From: Pseudomonas folii
GTDB taxonomy: Bacteria > Pseudomonadota > Gammaproteobacteria > Pseudomonadales > Pseudomonadaceae
Direction of reading: 5' to 3'
NCBI RefSeq assembly: GCF_014357575.1
Contig: NZ_JACONW010000006.1
Location: 20,482-84,481 of the forward strand
DNA length: 64,000 nt
The notes under the pieces were generated by a model, which ran no database searches, was not told the origin of the DNA, and was given only the letters and a program-made list of their open reading frames with translations. Shown piece by piece: positions 55,784-64,000 of this stretch; positions within the stretch are counted from its first letter, which is position 1, and every line of letters begins with the position of its first letter. Both the position numbers and the translations under genes were made by a program.

Positions 55784-56317
55784 CTACAAATCCGCCTCAA
55801 CCACCACTCGCGCTTTCTCTGCATCCATTGCATAAGCGGCATCAGCCAGGTCATTGCTGACCTTTTCAACCTTCAATTTGCCAACCACCCACAGCGGCGT
55901 GTAGATGTCTTCGATCTTCAGGCCTTTGGGGTAGCGCACCAATACCAGTTGGTTGGGCGGTGGTGGCGGGACGTGGATGCAGGCGCCGGGATACGGCACA
56001 AGGAAAAACAGCGTGCTGTGACCCTTGGCATCCGTTTCGAGTGGTACTGGATAACCGCCAAGACGCACTTCCTTGCCGTTCATGGCCGGTACGGTCTTGG
56101 CTGAGTACATAACAGCAGGCAAACCCTTGCTTTGCTTCAATCCACCTTTGCTATCAAACGTCCCTTGGGCTTCCGGGGAGTTGTGATCGATTTCGGGCAT
56201 GGCTTCGAGGGCTTTCTGATCCGACTTGGGCATCAGGTCCAGCCAGTCGGTTTCAGGGATTTCAGCGCGGGCCAGGCCGCAGATCAGAAGCAGGGGGATA
56301 ACTAAGAGACGACGCAT
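55784..56317 (-). CDS. Exported DUF3299 protein
   Basis: A 177-residue protein with a signal peptide (about residues 1-18, ending LARAE). The conserved core of DUF3299 is present: VRLGGYPVPLE, FFLVPYPGACIHVPPPPPNQLVLV (here the GACIHVPPP segment with one Cys and one His) and IYTPLWVVGKL. The Cys-His pattern suggests metal or heme binding, but the function is unknown. The ATG at 56317 is used; a TTG five codons earlier would give a longer signal. Confidence 0.82.
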   Translation of the reverse strand: MRRLLVIPLLLICGLARAEIPETDWLDLMPKSDQKALEAMPEIDHNSPEAQGTFDSKGGLKQSKGLPAVMYSAKTVPAMNGKEVRLGGYPVPLETDAKGHSTLFFLVPYPGACIHVPPPPPNQLVLVRYPKGLKIEDIYTPLWVVGKLKVEKVSNDLADAAYAMDAEKARVVVEADL

Positions 56318-56402
56318 CGACAGGCTCGGCAAGAATGGGAAGTTGAATAACCGCCCGGCATTCTAGCCCTCTGCGTGCCGGAACGCAGAGGGCCATTGAA
56401 CA

Positions 56403-56651
56403 TCAGCTTTTCTTTTTGATCAGGCCGAAGATCACCAACAGTACGATTGCGCCGACCAATGCACCCAGGAAGCCTGCGCCTTCGCCTGCCTGATAGATGC
56501 CCAGCGCCTGACCGCCATAAGTGGCCGCCAGCGAACCGCCGATGCCCAACAGAATGGTCATGATCCAACCCATGCTGTCGTCGCCTGGCTTGAGGAAACG
56601 CGCCAACAGGCCAACGATCAAGCCGATGAAGATGGTTCCGATAATACCCAT
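56403..56651 (-). CDS. GlsB/YeaQ/YmgE family stress-response membrane protein
   Basis: An 82-residue protein with three membrane segments and the family pattern IGTIFIGLIVGLLARFLKPGDD, GWIMTILLGIGGSLAATYGGQ and FLGALVGAIVLLVIFG, ending in KKKS. Formerly called transglycosylase-associated protein. The start at 56651 follows AGGGAA; a longer frame to 56708 has no site. Confidence 0.9.
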   Translation of the reverse strand: MGIIGTIFIGLIVGLLARFLKPGDDSMGWIMTILLGIGGSLAATYGGQALGIYQAGEGAGFLGALVGAIVLLVIFGLIKKKS

Positions 56652-56753
56652 GCCGTTTTCCCTCTCAAATAAGTGATATGCCAAAGCTTGGTCAGCCATT
56701 GGCATCACGCTATCAGAGAGGTGCGGGGTTGGAATGGTTCAATCAGCAACCTT

Positions 56754-56841
56754 GTTGGAGCGAGGCTTGCCCGCGAATCGATCAACGCGGCGTGACAGAT
56801 GTACCGTGTCATCGTTCTTCGCGGGCAAGCCTCGCTCCAAC
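56754..56841. repeat. REPIN-type inverted repeat (GAGGCTTGCCCGCGAA class)
   Basis: Perfect 24-bp inverted arms at 56754-56777 and 56818-56841 (GTTGGAGCGAGGCTTGCCCG and onward), 40 bases between. It lies just after the purK stop. Confidence 0.92.
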
Positions 56842-56847
56842 GGCTGT

Positions 56848-57930
56848 TTATTTTTTGATCAGCGCCTCAACCAGCTTCACCTGGCGATCCAGCGTTGCGC
56901 GGTCTGCGCTGCGCACGGTGGCGTGGCCCACTTTACGGCCCGCTTTGAACGCTTTGCCGTAGTGATGCAGATGGCAGTCATCAATGGCAGTCACTTTATC
57001 CACAGCAGGCACTTCACCGATGAAGTTGAGCATCGCGCTCTCCCCCACTTTGGCGGTAGAGCCCAGCGGCAAGCCCGCAACCGCCCGCAGGTGGTTTTCG
57101 AACTGGCTGCACTCAGCGCCTTCGGTGGTCCAGTGCCCGGAGTTGTGTACGCGAGGCGCGATTTCGTTGGCTTTGAGGCCGCCATCGACTTCAAAGAACT
57201 CGAAGGCCAGTACGCCAACGTAATCGAGTTGCTTGAGTACACGACCGGCGTAGTCTTCAGCCAGGGCCTGCAGCGGATGATCGGTGCTGGCGATGGAAAT
57301 ACGCAGGATGCCGTTGTCGTGGGTGTTGTGCACCAGCGGGTAGAAACGGGTTTCCCCGTCGCGAGCGCGTACGGCGATCAACGACACTTCACCGGTAAAC
57401 GGCACGAAGCCTTCCAGCAGACAGGCAACGCTGCCCAGCTCCGCGAAAGTACCTTCAACGTCAGCGGCAGTGCGCAGGACTTTCTGACCCTTGCCGTCGT
57501 AACCCAGCGTGCGGGTCTTGAGCACCGCAGGCAGGCCGATAGCGGCGACTGCAGCGTCCAGATCGGCCTGGGACTGAATGTCGGCGAACTCAGGCGTCGG
57601 GATGCCCAGGTCTTTGAACATGCTCTTCTCGAACCAGCGATCACGGGCGATGCGCAGCGCTTCGGCGCTCGGATAAACCGGCACGAACTGCGACAGGAAC
57701 GCCACGGTTTCAGCAGGCACGCTTTCGAATTCGAAGGTCACCAGATCCACTTCGTCAGCCAGCTGACGCAGGTGATCCTGATCGCCGTAATCGGCACGCA
57801 GATGTTCGCCCAATGCGGCTGCGCACGCATCTGGCGCGGGGTCCAGAAAGGCGAAGTTCATCCCCAGCGGGGTTCCTGCCAGGGCCAACATGCGGCCCAA
57901 CTGGCCGCCACCGATTACACCGATCTTCAT
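56848..57930 (-). CDS. purK: 5-(carboxyamino)imidazole ribonucleotide synthase PurK
   Basis: A 360-residue ATP-grasp enzyme of de novo purine synthesis that carboxylates AIR on nitrogen using ATP and bicarbonate. Features: N-terminal IGVIGGGQLGRMLALAG, ATP-grasp segments VLKTRTLGYDGKGQ and VGVLAFEFFEV, then NEIAPRVHNSGHWT. It follows purE by 9 bases. Confidence 0.96.
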   Translation of the reverse strand: MKIGVIGGGQLGRMLALAGTPLGMNFAFLDPAPDACAAALGEHLRADYGDQDHLRQLADEVDLVTFEFESVPAETVAFLSQFVPVYPSAEALRIARDRWFEKSMFKDLGIPTPEFADIQSQADLDAAVAAIGLPAVLKTRTLGYDGKGQKVLRTAADVEGTFAELGSVACLLEGFVPFTGEVSLIAVRARDGETRFYPLVHNTHDNGILRISIASTDHPLQALAEDYAGRVLKQLDYVGVLAFEFFEVDGGLKANEIAPRVHNSGHWTTEGAECSQFENHLRAVAGLPLGSTAKVGESAMLNFIGEVPAVDKVTAIDDCHLHHYGKAFKAGRKVGHATVRSADRATLDRQVKLVEALIKK

Positions 57931-57939
57931 TGCAAAACC

Positions 57940-58431
57940 TCAGGCGTCGCGCGGGTCTGGATTGTCCAGAACGCTGTCTGTCTGCTCAGTGCGGAATTTC
58001 TTCAACACTGCGTGGAATTGTGGATGCTTGGCGCCCAGGATGCTGGCCGAGAGCAGTGCTGCGTTGATCGCACCGGCTTTGCCGATGGCCAGGGTCGCAA
58101 CCGGAATACCGGCTGGCATCTGCACGATGGACAGCAGCGAGTCGACGCCCGACAGCATGGAGGACTGGACTGGAACGCCCAGCACCGGGAGGTGGGTCTT
58201 GGCCGCACACATGCCCGGCAAGTGAGCAGCACCGCCAGCACCGGCGATGATCACTTCAATGCCCCGTGCTTCAGCCTGTTCGGCATACTGGAACAGCAAA
58301 TCCGGAGTGCGGTGCGCAGACACCACTTTCACTTCGTACGGAATGCCGAGCTTTTCCAGCATATCGGCGGTGTGGCTAAGGGTGGACCAATCGGACTTGG
58401 AGCCCATGATCACGCCAACCAGTGCGCTCAT
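57940..58431 (-). CDS. purE: N5-carboxyaminoimidazole ribonucleotide mutase PurE
   Basis: A 163-residue class I PurE. Active-site segments [24 protein letters not shown] (catalytic His) and [13 protein letters not shown] are intact. It moves the carboxyl group made by PurK. The ATG at 58431 follows AGAGG by 7 bases. A terminator-like hairpin in its leader suggests control by attenuation. Confidence 0.96.
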   Translation of the reverse strand: MSALVGVIMGSKSDWSTLSHTADMLEKLGIPYEVKVVSAHRTPDLLFQYAEQAEARGIEVIIAGAGGAAHLPGMCAAKTHLPVLGVPVQSSMLSGVDSLLSIVQMPAGIPVATLAIGKAGAINAALLSASILGAKHPQFHAVLKKFRTEQTDSVLDNPDPRDA

Positions 58432-58467
58432 CGTCGTGCCTCTCATCGGGCGCCCGCAGGCGCATCA

Positions 58468-58553
58468 AAAAACAAACAAGCCACGCGGGAGGACCGGCGT
58501 GGCTTGCTGTACGAATAATGACCGGTCGAGCCGGCCAAAGGCCGCGCAGTATA
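58468..58553 (-). promoter_or_regulatory. purE leader: -10-like TATACT and terminator hairpin (possible attenuator)
   Basis: On the minus strand TATACT (58548-58553) with a weak -35 about 16 bases upstream could start a leader that runs through GGCC-rich small hairpins and then a perfect 10-bp stem CAAGCCACGC/GCGTGGCTTG (58497-58506 and 58477-58486) followed by TTTGTTTTTT. Only about 37 bases remain between the T run and the purE start, too short for a full promoter. Confidence 0.6.
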
Positions 58554-58644
58554 CCCCAAAGAGTTGCGTTTGAAGCACCCCTCGTGACCATCTGTCTTGT
58601 GAGGTGCCTGTGACCTGTAAACCACGGATTTACTGACCTGCGGG

Positions 58645-59556
58645 TCAAGCGCCATCGGGTGTCGCAGAGCTCTCGAGCTTGCGCCACAACAACCGCACGT
58701 TGGCCTTGCGCACCAAGGCGCAGCGATACAGGCGGATCTCCAGCGGAATGTGCCATTGTGGGCCGCCGCACTCCACCAGCTCACCGCGCGCCAGCTCGGC
58801 ACGCACACTGAGTCGGGGTACCCAGGCAATGCCAAGACCTTCCAGCGCCATGCTTTTCAGGCTGTCGGCCATGGCGGTTTCATAGACCGTAGTGAAGCGC
58901 AGGTTTCGCTGGCGGAGCAACAGGTTCACGGAACGCCCCAGGAAAGCACCGGCGCTGTAGGCCAGCAGTGGCACGCTGCTGCCATCTTCCAGGCCGAACA
59001 ACGGCTGCCCGCTATCATCGGCCGCGCATACCGGCAGCATTTCAGTGTGCGCAAGGTGCAGCGACGGAAAGATTTCCGGGTCCATTTGCAGGGCGGCGTC
59101 CGGATCGTAGAACGCCAGCATCAGATCGCAGCCGCCCTCACGCAAGGCATGCACCGCGTCGCCAACGTTGGTGGCGACCAGCCGGGTCGCGATGTTCAGG
59201 CCTTCGTTGCGCAGTTGAGCGATCCAGCGCGGGAAGAAGCCCAGCGCCAGTGAGTGCGCCGCAGCAACCTGCATGACTTCACCCTGCCCGCCTTCCAGGT
59301 GATGCAAGTGACGCAATACTTCGCCCAGTTGATCGACCACGGTACGCGCGGTGACCAGAAACAGTTGGCCAGCTGCCGTCAGTTCGATGGGCGTACGCGA
59401 GCGATTGACCAGCGTCAGCCCCAGCGCCGCTTCAAGGCTGCGAATGCGCCGACTGAAGGCTGGTTGCGTCACGAAACGCTTCTCTGCCGCCTGGGAAAAA
59501 CTGCGCGTAGAGGCTAGCGCGCTGAAGTCTTCCAGCCATTTGCTTTCCAGATTCAT
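58645..59556 (-). CDS. LysR-type transcriptional regulator next to aspA
   Basis: A 303-residue LysR protein. The N-terminal helix-turn-helix is clear (WLEDFSALASTRSFSQAAEKRFVTQPAFSRRIRSLE, about residues 8-43) and the effector domain spans about 90-295. The start at 59556 follows GGAGGG. It is divergent from aspA with a 283-base gap that contains a T-N11-A dyad, the usual LysR operator form, so it probably controls aspA. In P. aeruginosa, as I recall, adhA lies between purE and this gene; it is absent here. Confidence 0.9.
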   Translation of the reverse strand: MNLESKWLEDFSALASTRSFSQAAEKRFVTQPAFSRRIRSLEAALGLTLVNRSRTPIELTAAGQLFLVTARTVVDQLGEVLRHLHHLEGGQGEVMQVAAAHSLALGFFPRWIAQLRNEGLNIATRLVATNVGDAVHALREGGCDLMLAFYDPDAALQMDPEIFPSLHLAHTEMLPVCAADDSGQPLFGLEDGSSVPLLAYSAGAFLGRSVNLLLRQRNLRFTTVYETAMADSLKSMALEGLGIAWVPRLSVRAELARGELVECGGPQWHIPLEIRLYRCALVRKANVRLLWRKLESSATPDGA

Positions 59557-59580
59557 GTTGTTCCCTCCAGGCCAAAAACC

Positions 59581-59659
59581 GGTAGGAGCGAACTTGTTCG
59601 CGAGAAAGTGAACCTGATACACCGCATCAAGCCCTCTCGCCAACAAGTTGGCTCCTACC
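59581..59659. repeat. REPIN-type inverted repeat (GAACTTGTTCGCGAG class)
   Basis: Imperfect arms starting GGTAGGAGCGAACTTGTTCG and the complement ending CAAGTTGGCTCCTACC. It lies in the LysR-aspA divergent region. Confidence 0.82.
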
Positions 59660-59727
59660 AGAGCAGCCACTCTCCGGCTGCAGATGTATATACACGACAG
59701 CAACACCGCTGGCGTCACACGTACATT

Positions 59728-59742
59728 ATGCCGTTTCGGCAT
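59728..59742. promoter_or_regulatory. Candidate LysR operator (T-N11-A dyad)
   Basis: ATGCCGTTTCGGCAT is a perfect dyad (6-bp arms, 3-base centre) that fits T-N11-A exactly. It is 98 bases before aspA and 172 before the LysR gene start. Confidence 0.55.
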
Positions 59743-59839
59743 GGCCCAGTATGTAACAGCATTGGTCAAAAATCACCGTAGAGACCAGTATCGGCGGCGT
59801 TCCGGCTTTGTCCGTGCCTCTCTTGAGACTATCTCTATC

Positions 59840-61264
59840 ATGTCCTCGCCTGCATCATCGCGCATCGAAAAAGACCTGCTTGGTGTTCTCGAAGTACCTG
59901 CTGACGCGTATTACGGTATTCAGACGCTGCGAGCGGTGAACAATTTTCACCTCTCCGGTGTTCCGCTTTCCCACTACCCGAAGCTGGTTGTAGGGCTGGC
60001 GATGGTCAAACAGGCAGCCGCAGATGCAAACCATCAATTGGGCCACCTCAATGCAGCCAAGCATGCGGCTATCAGTGAGGCCTGTGCACGTCTGATTCGC
60101 GGCGATTTCCACGAGCACTTCGTGGTGGACATGATTCAAGGCGGCGCTGGCACTTCAACCAACATGAACGCCAACGAAGTCATCGCCAACATCGCTCTGG
60201 AAGCCATGGGCTTCGAGAAAGGCGATTACAAACAGCTGCACCCGAATAACGATGTCAACATGGCGCAATCGACTAACGACGCCTACCCGACCGCCATTCG
60301 TCTGGGTCTGCTGCTGGGTCACGACGCCCTGCTGGCCAGCCTCGACAGCCTGATTCAGGCATTCGCAGCCAAGGGCCAGGAATTCAACCACGTCCTGAAA
60401 ATGGGCCGTACCCAGTTGCAGGACGCTGTGCCGATGACCCTCGGCCAGGAATTCCGCGCTTTCGCCACGACGTTGACCGAAGACCTGAACCGTCTGCGCA
60501 GCCTGGCACCAGAACTGCTGACTGAAGTAAACCTGGGCGGTACTGCCATCGGTACCGGCATCAACGCCGACCCTGGCTATCAGAAGCTTGCCGTCGATCG
60601 TCTGGCGATCATCAGCGGTCAACCGCTGGTGCCGGCTGCTGACCTGATCGAAGCCACTTCCGACATGGGCGCCTTCGTGCTGTTCTCCGGCATGCTCAAG
60701 CGTACCGCCGTCAAACTGTCGAAGATCTGCAACGACTTGCGCCTGCTGTCCAGCGGCCCACGCACCGGCATCAACGAAATCAACCTGCCAGCGCGTCAGC
60801 CAGGCAGCTCGATCATGCCTGGCAAGGTCAACCCGGTAATCCCGGAAGCGGTCAACATGGTTGCTTTCGAAATCATCGGCAACGACCTGGCACTGACCAT
60901 GGCAGCCGAAGGCGGCCAGTTGCAGCTCAATGTGATGGAGCCGCTGATCGCATACAAGATTTTCGATTCGATTCGCCTGCTGCAACGCGCCATGGACATG
61001 CTGCGCGAGCATTGCATCGTCGGCATCACCGCCAACGAAACCCGCTGCCGCGAACTGGTCGAACACTCCATCGGCCTGGTCACCGCGCTGAATCCGTACA
61101 TCGGTTATGAAAACGCCACCCGTATCGCCCGTATCGCGCTGGAAACCGGCCGCGGCGTACTGGAACTGGTCCGCGAAGAAGGCTTGCTCGACGACGCGAT
61201 GCTCGACGACATCCTGCGGCCGGAAAACATGATTGCTCCGCGTCTGGTCCCGTTGAAGGCCTGA
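59840..61264 (+). CDS. aspA: Aspartate ammonia-lyase AspA
   Basis: A 474-residue aspartase that converts aspartate to fumarate and ammonia. Signatures: VEVPADAYYGIQTLRA-like start (here LEVPADAYYGIQTLRAVNNF), GGAGTSTNMNANEV, NDAYPTAIRL, and the fumarase/aspartase signature GSSIMPGKVNPV (about residues 320-331). The ATG at 59840 is chosen because the family begins SSRIEKDLLG just after it; the frame is open to 59648 but runs through the operator and REPIN. The ribosome-binding site is weak. Confidence 0.94.
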   Translation: MSSPASSRIEKDLLGVLEVPADAYYGIQTLRAVNNFHLSGVPLSHYPKLVVGLAMVKQAAADANHQLGHLNAAKHAAISEACARLIRGDFHEHFVVDMIQGGAGTSTNMNANEVIANIALEAMGFEKGDYKQLHPNNDVNMAQSTNDAYPTAIRLGLLLGHDALLASLDSLIQAFAAKGQEFNHVLKMGRTQLQDAVPMTLGQEFRAFATTLTEDLNRLRSLAPELLTEVNLGGTAIGTGINADPGYQKLAVDRLAIISGQPLVPAADLIEATSDMGAFVLFSGMLKRTAVKLSKICNDLRLLSSGPRTGINEINLPARQPGSSIMPGKVNPVIPEAVNMVAFEIIGNDLALTMAAEGGQLQLNVMEPLIAYKIFDSIRLLQRAMDMLREHCIVGITANETRCRELVEHSIGLVTALNPYIGYENATRIARIALETGRGVLELVREEGLLDDAMLDDILRPENMIAPRLVPLKA

Positions 61265-61327
61265 TGCAAATGTTCGACAGCACCACGCTCACCAGGCTGG
61301 GGGACTAGACACCCCCCACCCTTTTGG

Positions 61328-61363
61328 GGGTCCAGAGATGATTCTCTCCGGACCCTTTTTTTT
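61328..61363 (+). terminator. Rho-independent terminator after aspA
   Basis: GGGTCC and GGACCC close an interrupted stem (AGAGA/TCTCT inside) followed by eight T. It separates aspA from the symporter gene. Confidence 0.88.
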
Positions 61364-61492
61364 ACCTGCAAAACGCCAACTGCCAAGAACGACAAGGACG
61401 TGCCGCTGCACTGGAACGGAAAAGTATTGCAGACGCAAGACGAGCGCACCGGTATAGTGCGCGCCCCTAAAAACAACAGCGAGGATTCTCCA

Positions 61493-62941
61493 ATGCTTGA
61501 AGTCATCAACGACTTCCTTTCGGGTAAAGTGCTGATCGTACTGATCGTAGGGCTCGGCGGTTACTTCACGATTCGTTCGCGTTTCGTTCAGTTTCGCCAC
61601 TTTTTCCACATGTTCGCTGTTTTCAGGGATAGTTTACGTAACAGCACGGGCCAACTGAGTTCTTTCCAGGCATTGATGCTCAGCCTTGCTGGTCGGGTCG
61701 GCGCAGGCAACATTGCCGGTGTTGGTATCGCCGTAACATTGGGCGGACCGGGCGCCGTATTCTGGATGTGGGTCACCGCACTGGTGGGCATGGCCAGCAG
61801 CTTCATCGAGTGTTCACTCGCTCAGTTGTACAAACGCAAAGACTCCGAAGGCCAGTTCCGTGGTGGTCCGGCGTATTACATCCAGCATGGTCTGGGTAAG
61901 CGCTGGCTCGGCATGGTCATGGCAGTGTTGCTGCTGGTGACCTTCGGTTTTGCCTTCAACGGCTTGCAATCCCACGCAGTCACCGACTCGCTCAAAGGCG
62001 CGTTCGGCATCGACACCATGACCACCGGCATCTGCCTGGTTGTGCTGCTGGGCCTTGCATTCGTCGGTGGCATCAAGCGTATCGCCGCGATCTCGGACCT
62101 GCTGGTGCCGGTCAAAACCCTGATCTACATCGCCGTGACCATCTACGTCATTGTCCTGCAGATCGACCATGTTCCGGCCATGCTGGCGACTATCGTTAAA
62201 AGTGCCTTCGGTCTGGACCCGGTGTTTGGCGGTCTGATCGGCAGCGCAATCGTCATGGGTGTGAAGCGCGGCGTGTTCGCTAACGAAGCCGGTCTGGGCA
62301 GTGCGCCAAACGTGGCCGCCGTTGCCCAGGTCGAGCACCCGATTTCACAAGGTGTGGTTCAGGCGTTCAGCGTGTTCCTCGACACCTTCGTGATCTGCAC
62401 CTGCACCGCGTTGCTGATCCTGCTCTCGGGCATCTACGACGTGGGTTACAGCGGCAACGGTATTGTTCTGGCGCAGAACTCGCTGGCCGCCGTGGTGGGT
62501 GACTGGGGTCGTATCTTCATCAGCGTTGCCCTGGCGCTGTTCGTCTTCACCTCGATTCTCTACAACTACTATCTGGGCGAAAACAGCCTGCGTTTCCTGG
62601 TGGGTGAGAGCAAGAAAGCTATCGTCGGCTATCGGGTTTTCGTACTGGTGCTGATCCTCTGGGGTGCCGTCGTTGATCTCAACACCGTGTTCGCCTTCGC
62701 TGACATCACCATGACGCTGCTGGCCTTCGTCAACTTGATCGCCCTGGCAATGTTGTTCAAAGTCGCCATGCGCATCCTGCGTGACTACGATGCCCAACGT
62801 AAGGCAGGCATCAAGACTCCAGTATTCGATTCGAGCCAATTCCCGGATCTGGACCTGGACCGCAACGCATGGCCTGCAAACCCTGACCACACGCCGGTCA
62901 ACCCGGTTGAGGCCACGGCAAAGCCTGCCACCCAAGCCTGA
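61493..62941 (+). CDS. AGCS-family sodium:amino-acid (alanine/glycine) symporter
   Basis: A 482-residue transporter with about 10-11 membrane helices. Family segments: ALMLSLAGRVGAGNIAGVGIAVTLGGPGAVFWMW (about residues 58-92) and MGVKRGVFANEAGLGSAP. The ATG at 61493 follows GAGGA by 7 bases. The C-terminal tail after about 445 is polar and proline-rich. It probably imports alanine, glycine or, given its neighbours, asparagine or aspartate. Confidence 0.92.
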   Translation: MLEVINDFLSGKVLIVLIVGLGGYFTIRSRFVQFRHFFHMFAVFRDSLRNSTGQLSSFQALMLSLAGRVGAGNIAGVGIAVTLGGPGAVFWMWVTALVGMASSFIECSLAQLYKRKDSEGQFRGGPAYYIQHGLGKRWLGMVMAVLLLVTFGFAFNGLQSHAVTDSLKGAFGIDTMTTGICLVVLLGLAFVGGIKRIAAISDLLVPVKTLIYIAVTIYVIVLQIDHVPAMLATIVKSAFGLDPVFGGLIGSAIVMGVKRGVFANEAGLGSAPNVAAVAQVEHPISQGVVQAFSVFLDTFVICTCTALLILLSGIYDVGYSGNGIVLAQNSLAAVVGDWGRIFISVALALFVFTSILYNYYLGENSLRFLVGESKKAIVGYRVFVLVLILWGAVVDLNTVFAFADITMTLLAFVNLIALAMLFKVAMRILRDYDAQRKAGIKTPVFDSSQFPDLDLDRNAWPANPDHTPVNPVEATAKPATQA

Positions 62942-62968
62942 TAGCTAACGTCATACCGGAGAAGAACC

Positions 62969-63973
62969 ATGACTCATGAACAGCCACAACCCGCTCAGCG
63001 AGTCATGGTTCTTTATACCGGCGGCACCATCGGCATGCAGGCCAGCGCCAACGGTCTGGCTCCAGCGTCAGGTTTCGAGGCGCGCATGGCCGGGCAACTG
63101 GCCGAGTTGCCTGATCTGGTGGTTCCACAGTGGCGCTTTCGTGAGATGGCACCGTTGATCGACAGCGCCAACATGACACCGGCTTACTGGCTGCGTCTGC
63201 GCGAAGCAGTTATCGAAGCAGTTGATGTCGATGGCTGCGACGCGGTGTTGATCCTTCACGGCACTGACACACTGGCGTACAGCGCCGCCGCCATGAGCTT
63301 CCAGTTGCTGGGGCTTGATGCTCCGGTGCTGTTCACGGGCTCAATGTTGCCCGCTGGCGTTCCGGACAGCGATGCCTGGGAAAACGTCAACGGCTCGCTG
63401 GTCGCGCTGGGCAAAGGTCTGACATCGGGCGTGCACTTGTTCTTCCACGGTGAACTGCTGGCCCCGACCCGCTGCGCAAAAATCCGCAGCTTCGGTCGCC
63501 ATCCGTTCGCAGCGCTGAATCGCGCCCACAGCGACGAAACACCAACTGCGCGCCCTGCGCAGCTGGAATACCGCCAGCCTAAAGTCGCGGCCAGCGTCGC
63601 CATCCTGCCGTTGTTTCCCGGCATCGGTGCGGCCCAGTTGAACGCTGTTATCGACAGCGGAATACAGGGTCTGGTGCTTGAATGCTTCGGCAGCGGCACC
63701 GGTCCCAGCGATGACCCGGCGTTCCTGACCAGTCTGGAACGCGCCCACCAACAAGGCATCTGCGTCGTTGCAATCACGCAATGCCATGAGGGTGGCGTCG
63801 AACTGGACGTCTACGAAGCGGGAAGCCGTCTGCGCGGTGCAGGCGTGTTGTCTGGTGGCGGCATGACCCGCGAAGCAACGCTGGGCAAGCTGCACCTGTT
63901 GCTGGGTGCAGGTCTGCCGCTGGATGAAGTGCGCCGGTTGGTGGAAGTGGATTTGTGTGGGGAGTTGCGCTAA
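62969..63973 (+). CDS. ansA: Cytoplasmic (type I) L-asparaginase
   Basis: A 334-residue asparaginase without signal peptide. The two threonine active-site motifs are intact: VLYTGGTIGMQ (about residues 14-24) and LILHGTDTLAYSAAAMSF (about 94-111), followed by VLFTGSMLP. It resembles E. coli AnsA. It hydrolyses asparagine to aspartate and ammonia, feeding AspA. GGAGAAGAACC precedes the ATG; it is 27 bases after the symporter gene, so these two form an operon. Confidence 0.9.
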   Translation: MTHEQPQPAQRVMVLYTGGTIGMQASANGLAPASGFEARMAGQLAELPDLVVPQWRFREMAPLIDSANMTPAYWLRLREAVIEAVDVDGCDAVLILHGTDTLAYSAAAMSFQLLGLDAPVLFTGSMLPAGVPDSDAWENVNGSLVALGKGLTSGVHLFFHGELLAPTRCAKIRSFGRHPFAALNRAHSDETPTARPAQLEYRQPKVAASVAILPLFPGIGAAQLNAVIDSGIQGLVLECFGSGTGPSDDPAFLTSLERAHQQGICVVAITQCHEGGVELDVYEAGSRLRGAGVLSGGGMTREATLGKLHLLLGAGLPLDEVRRLVEVDLCGELR

Positions 63974-64000
63974 GTCGAGAAGCTCCTGTCGGATGATTTC

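Noticed and set aside
56734..58518. 594-codon open frame on the plus strand
   Set aside because: It is antisense to purK and purE and runs through a REPIN; no start signal or domain.

Overview
The window is a piece of a Pseudomonas chromosome, most likely a non-aeruginosa fluorescent-type species. The right half keeps a gene order I know from P. aeruginosa: HU, rubredoxin reductase and rubredoxin, ubiC-ubiA, phoB-phoR, a CNNM transporter, an M23 peptidase, a response regulator, phoU, pstB-A-C-S, an MFS transporter, and further on purK-purE, a LysR gene and aspA. Seven REPIN-type inverted repeats with GTAGGAGC-like ends, typical of Pseudomonas, sit in the gaps of this half. I see no rRNA, tRNA, CRISPR array or insertion sequence.

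Left edge (1-2.9 kb): the C-terminal part of an AT-rich KAP-type P-loop NTPase cut by the window edge, a decayed copy of a coiled-coil protein gene, and a small lipoprotein gene.

Type VI secretion locus (3.0-31.5 kb, all on the minus strand, read right to left): tssB, tssC, tssK, tssL, an OmpA-domain protein, hcp, clpV, vgrG, an effector cargo module, PAAR, an unknown membrane protein, tssM, tssA, tssF, tssG, tssJ, tssE and a VasL-OmpA fusion. All thirteen core components are present, mostly in overlapping or closely spaced reading frames. No FHA, kinase, phosphatase or sigma-54 activator gene is in the cluster. The cargo module (14.4-19.8 kb) is more AT-rich than the machinery and holds a 765-residue putative membrane-acting effector, two tandem formylglycine-enzyme-fold lipoproteins that look like immunity proteins, and a DUF3592 membrane protein. 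Upstream of tssB lies a gene-free AT-rich stretch with three strong palindromes. The whole locus is bracketed by two direct copies of the coiled-coil gene: intact on the right (32.0-32.6 kb) and frameshifted on the left (1.8-2.3 kb).

Housekeeping block (32.8-37.6 kb): OmpW porin, HU, the rubredoxin electron-transfer pair, ubiquinone synthesis (ubiC, ubiA) and a secreted COG4315 protein. Phosphate block (37.7-53.7 kb): phoB with a Pho box, phoR, and the pstSCAB-phoU operon behind a four-unit tandem Pho box, followed by a response regulator. A gene fusing a periplasmic amino-acid-binding protein to a RidA domain is inserted here.

Right end (54-64 kb): a thioesterase, a sugar-phosphate mutarotase, purE-purK behind a probable transcription attenuator, and an aspartate/asparagine catabolic group (LysR regulator, aspA, an AGCS amino-acid:sodium symporter, L-asparaginase).
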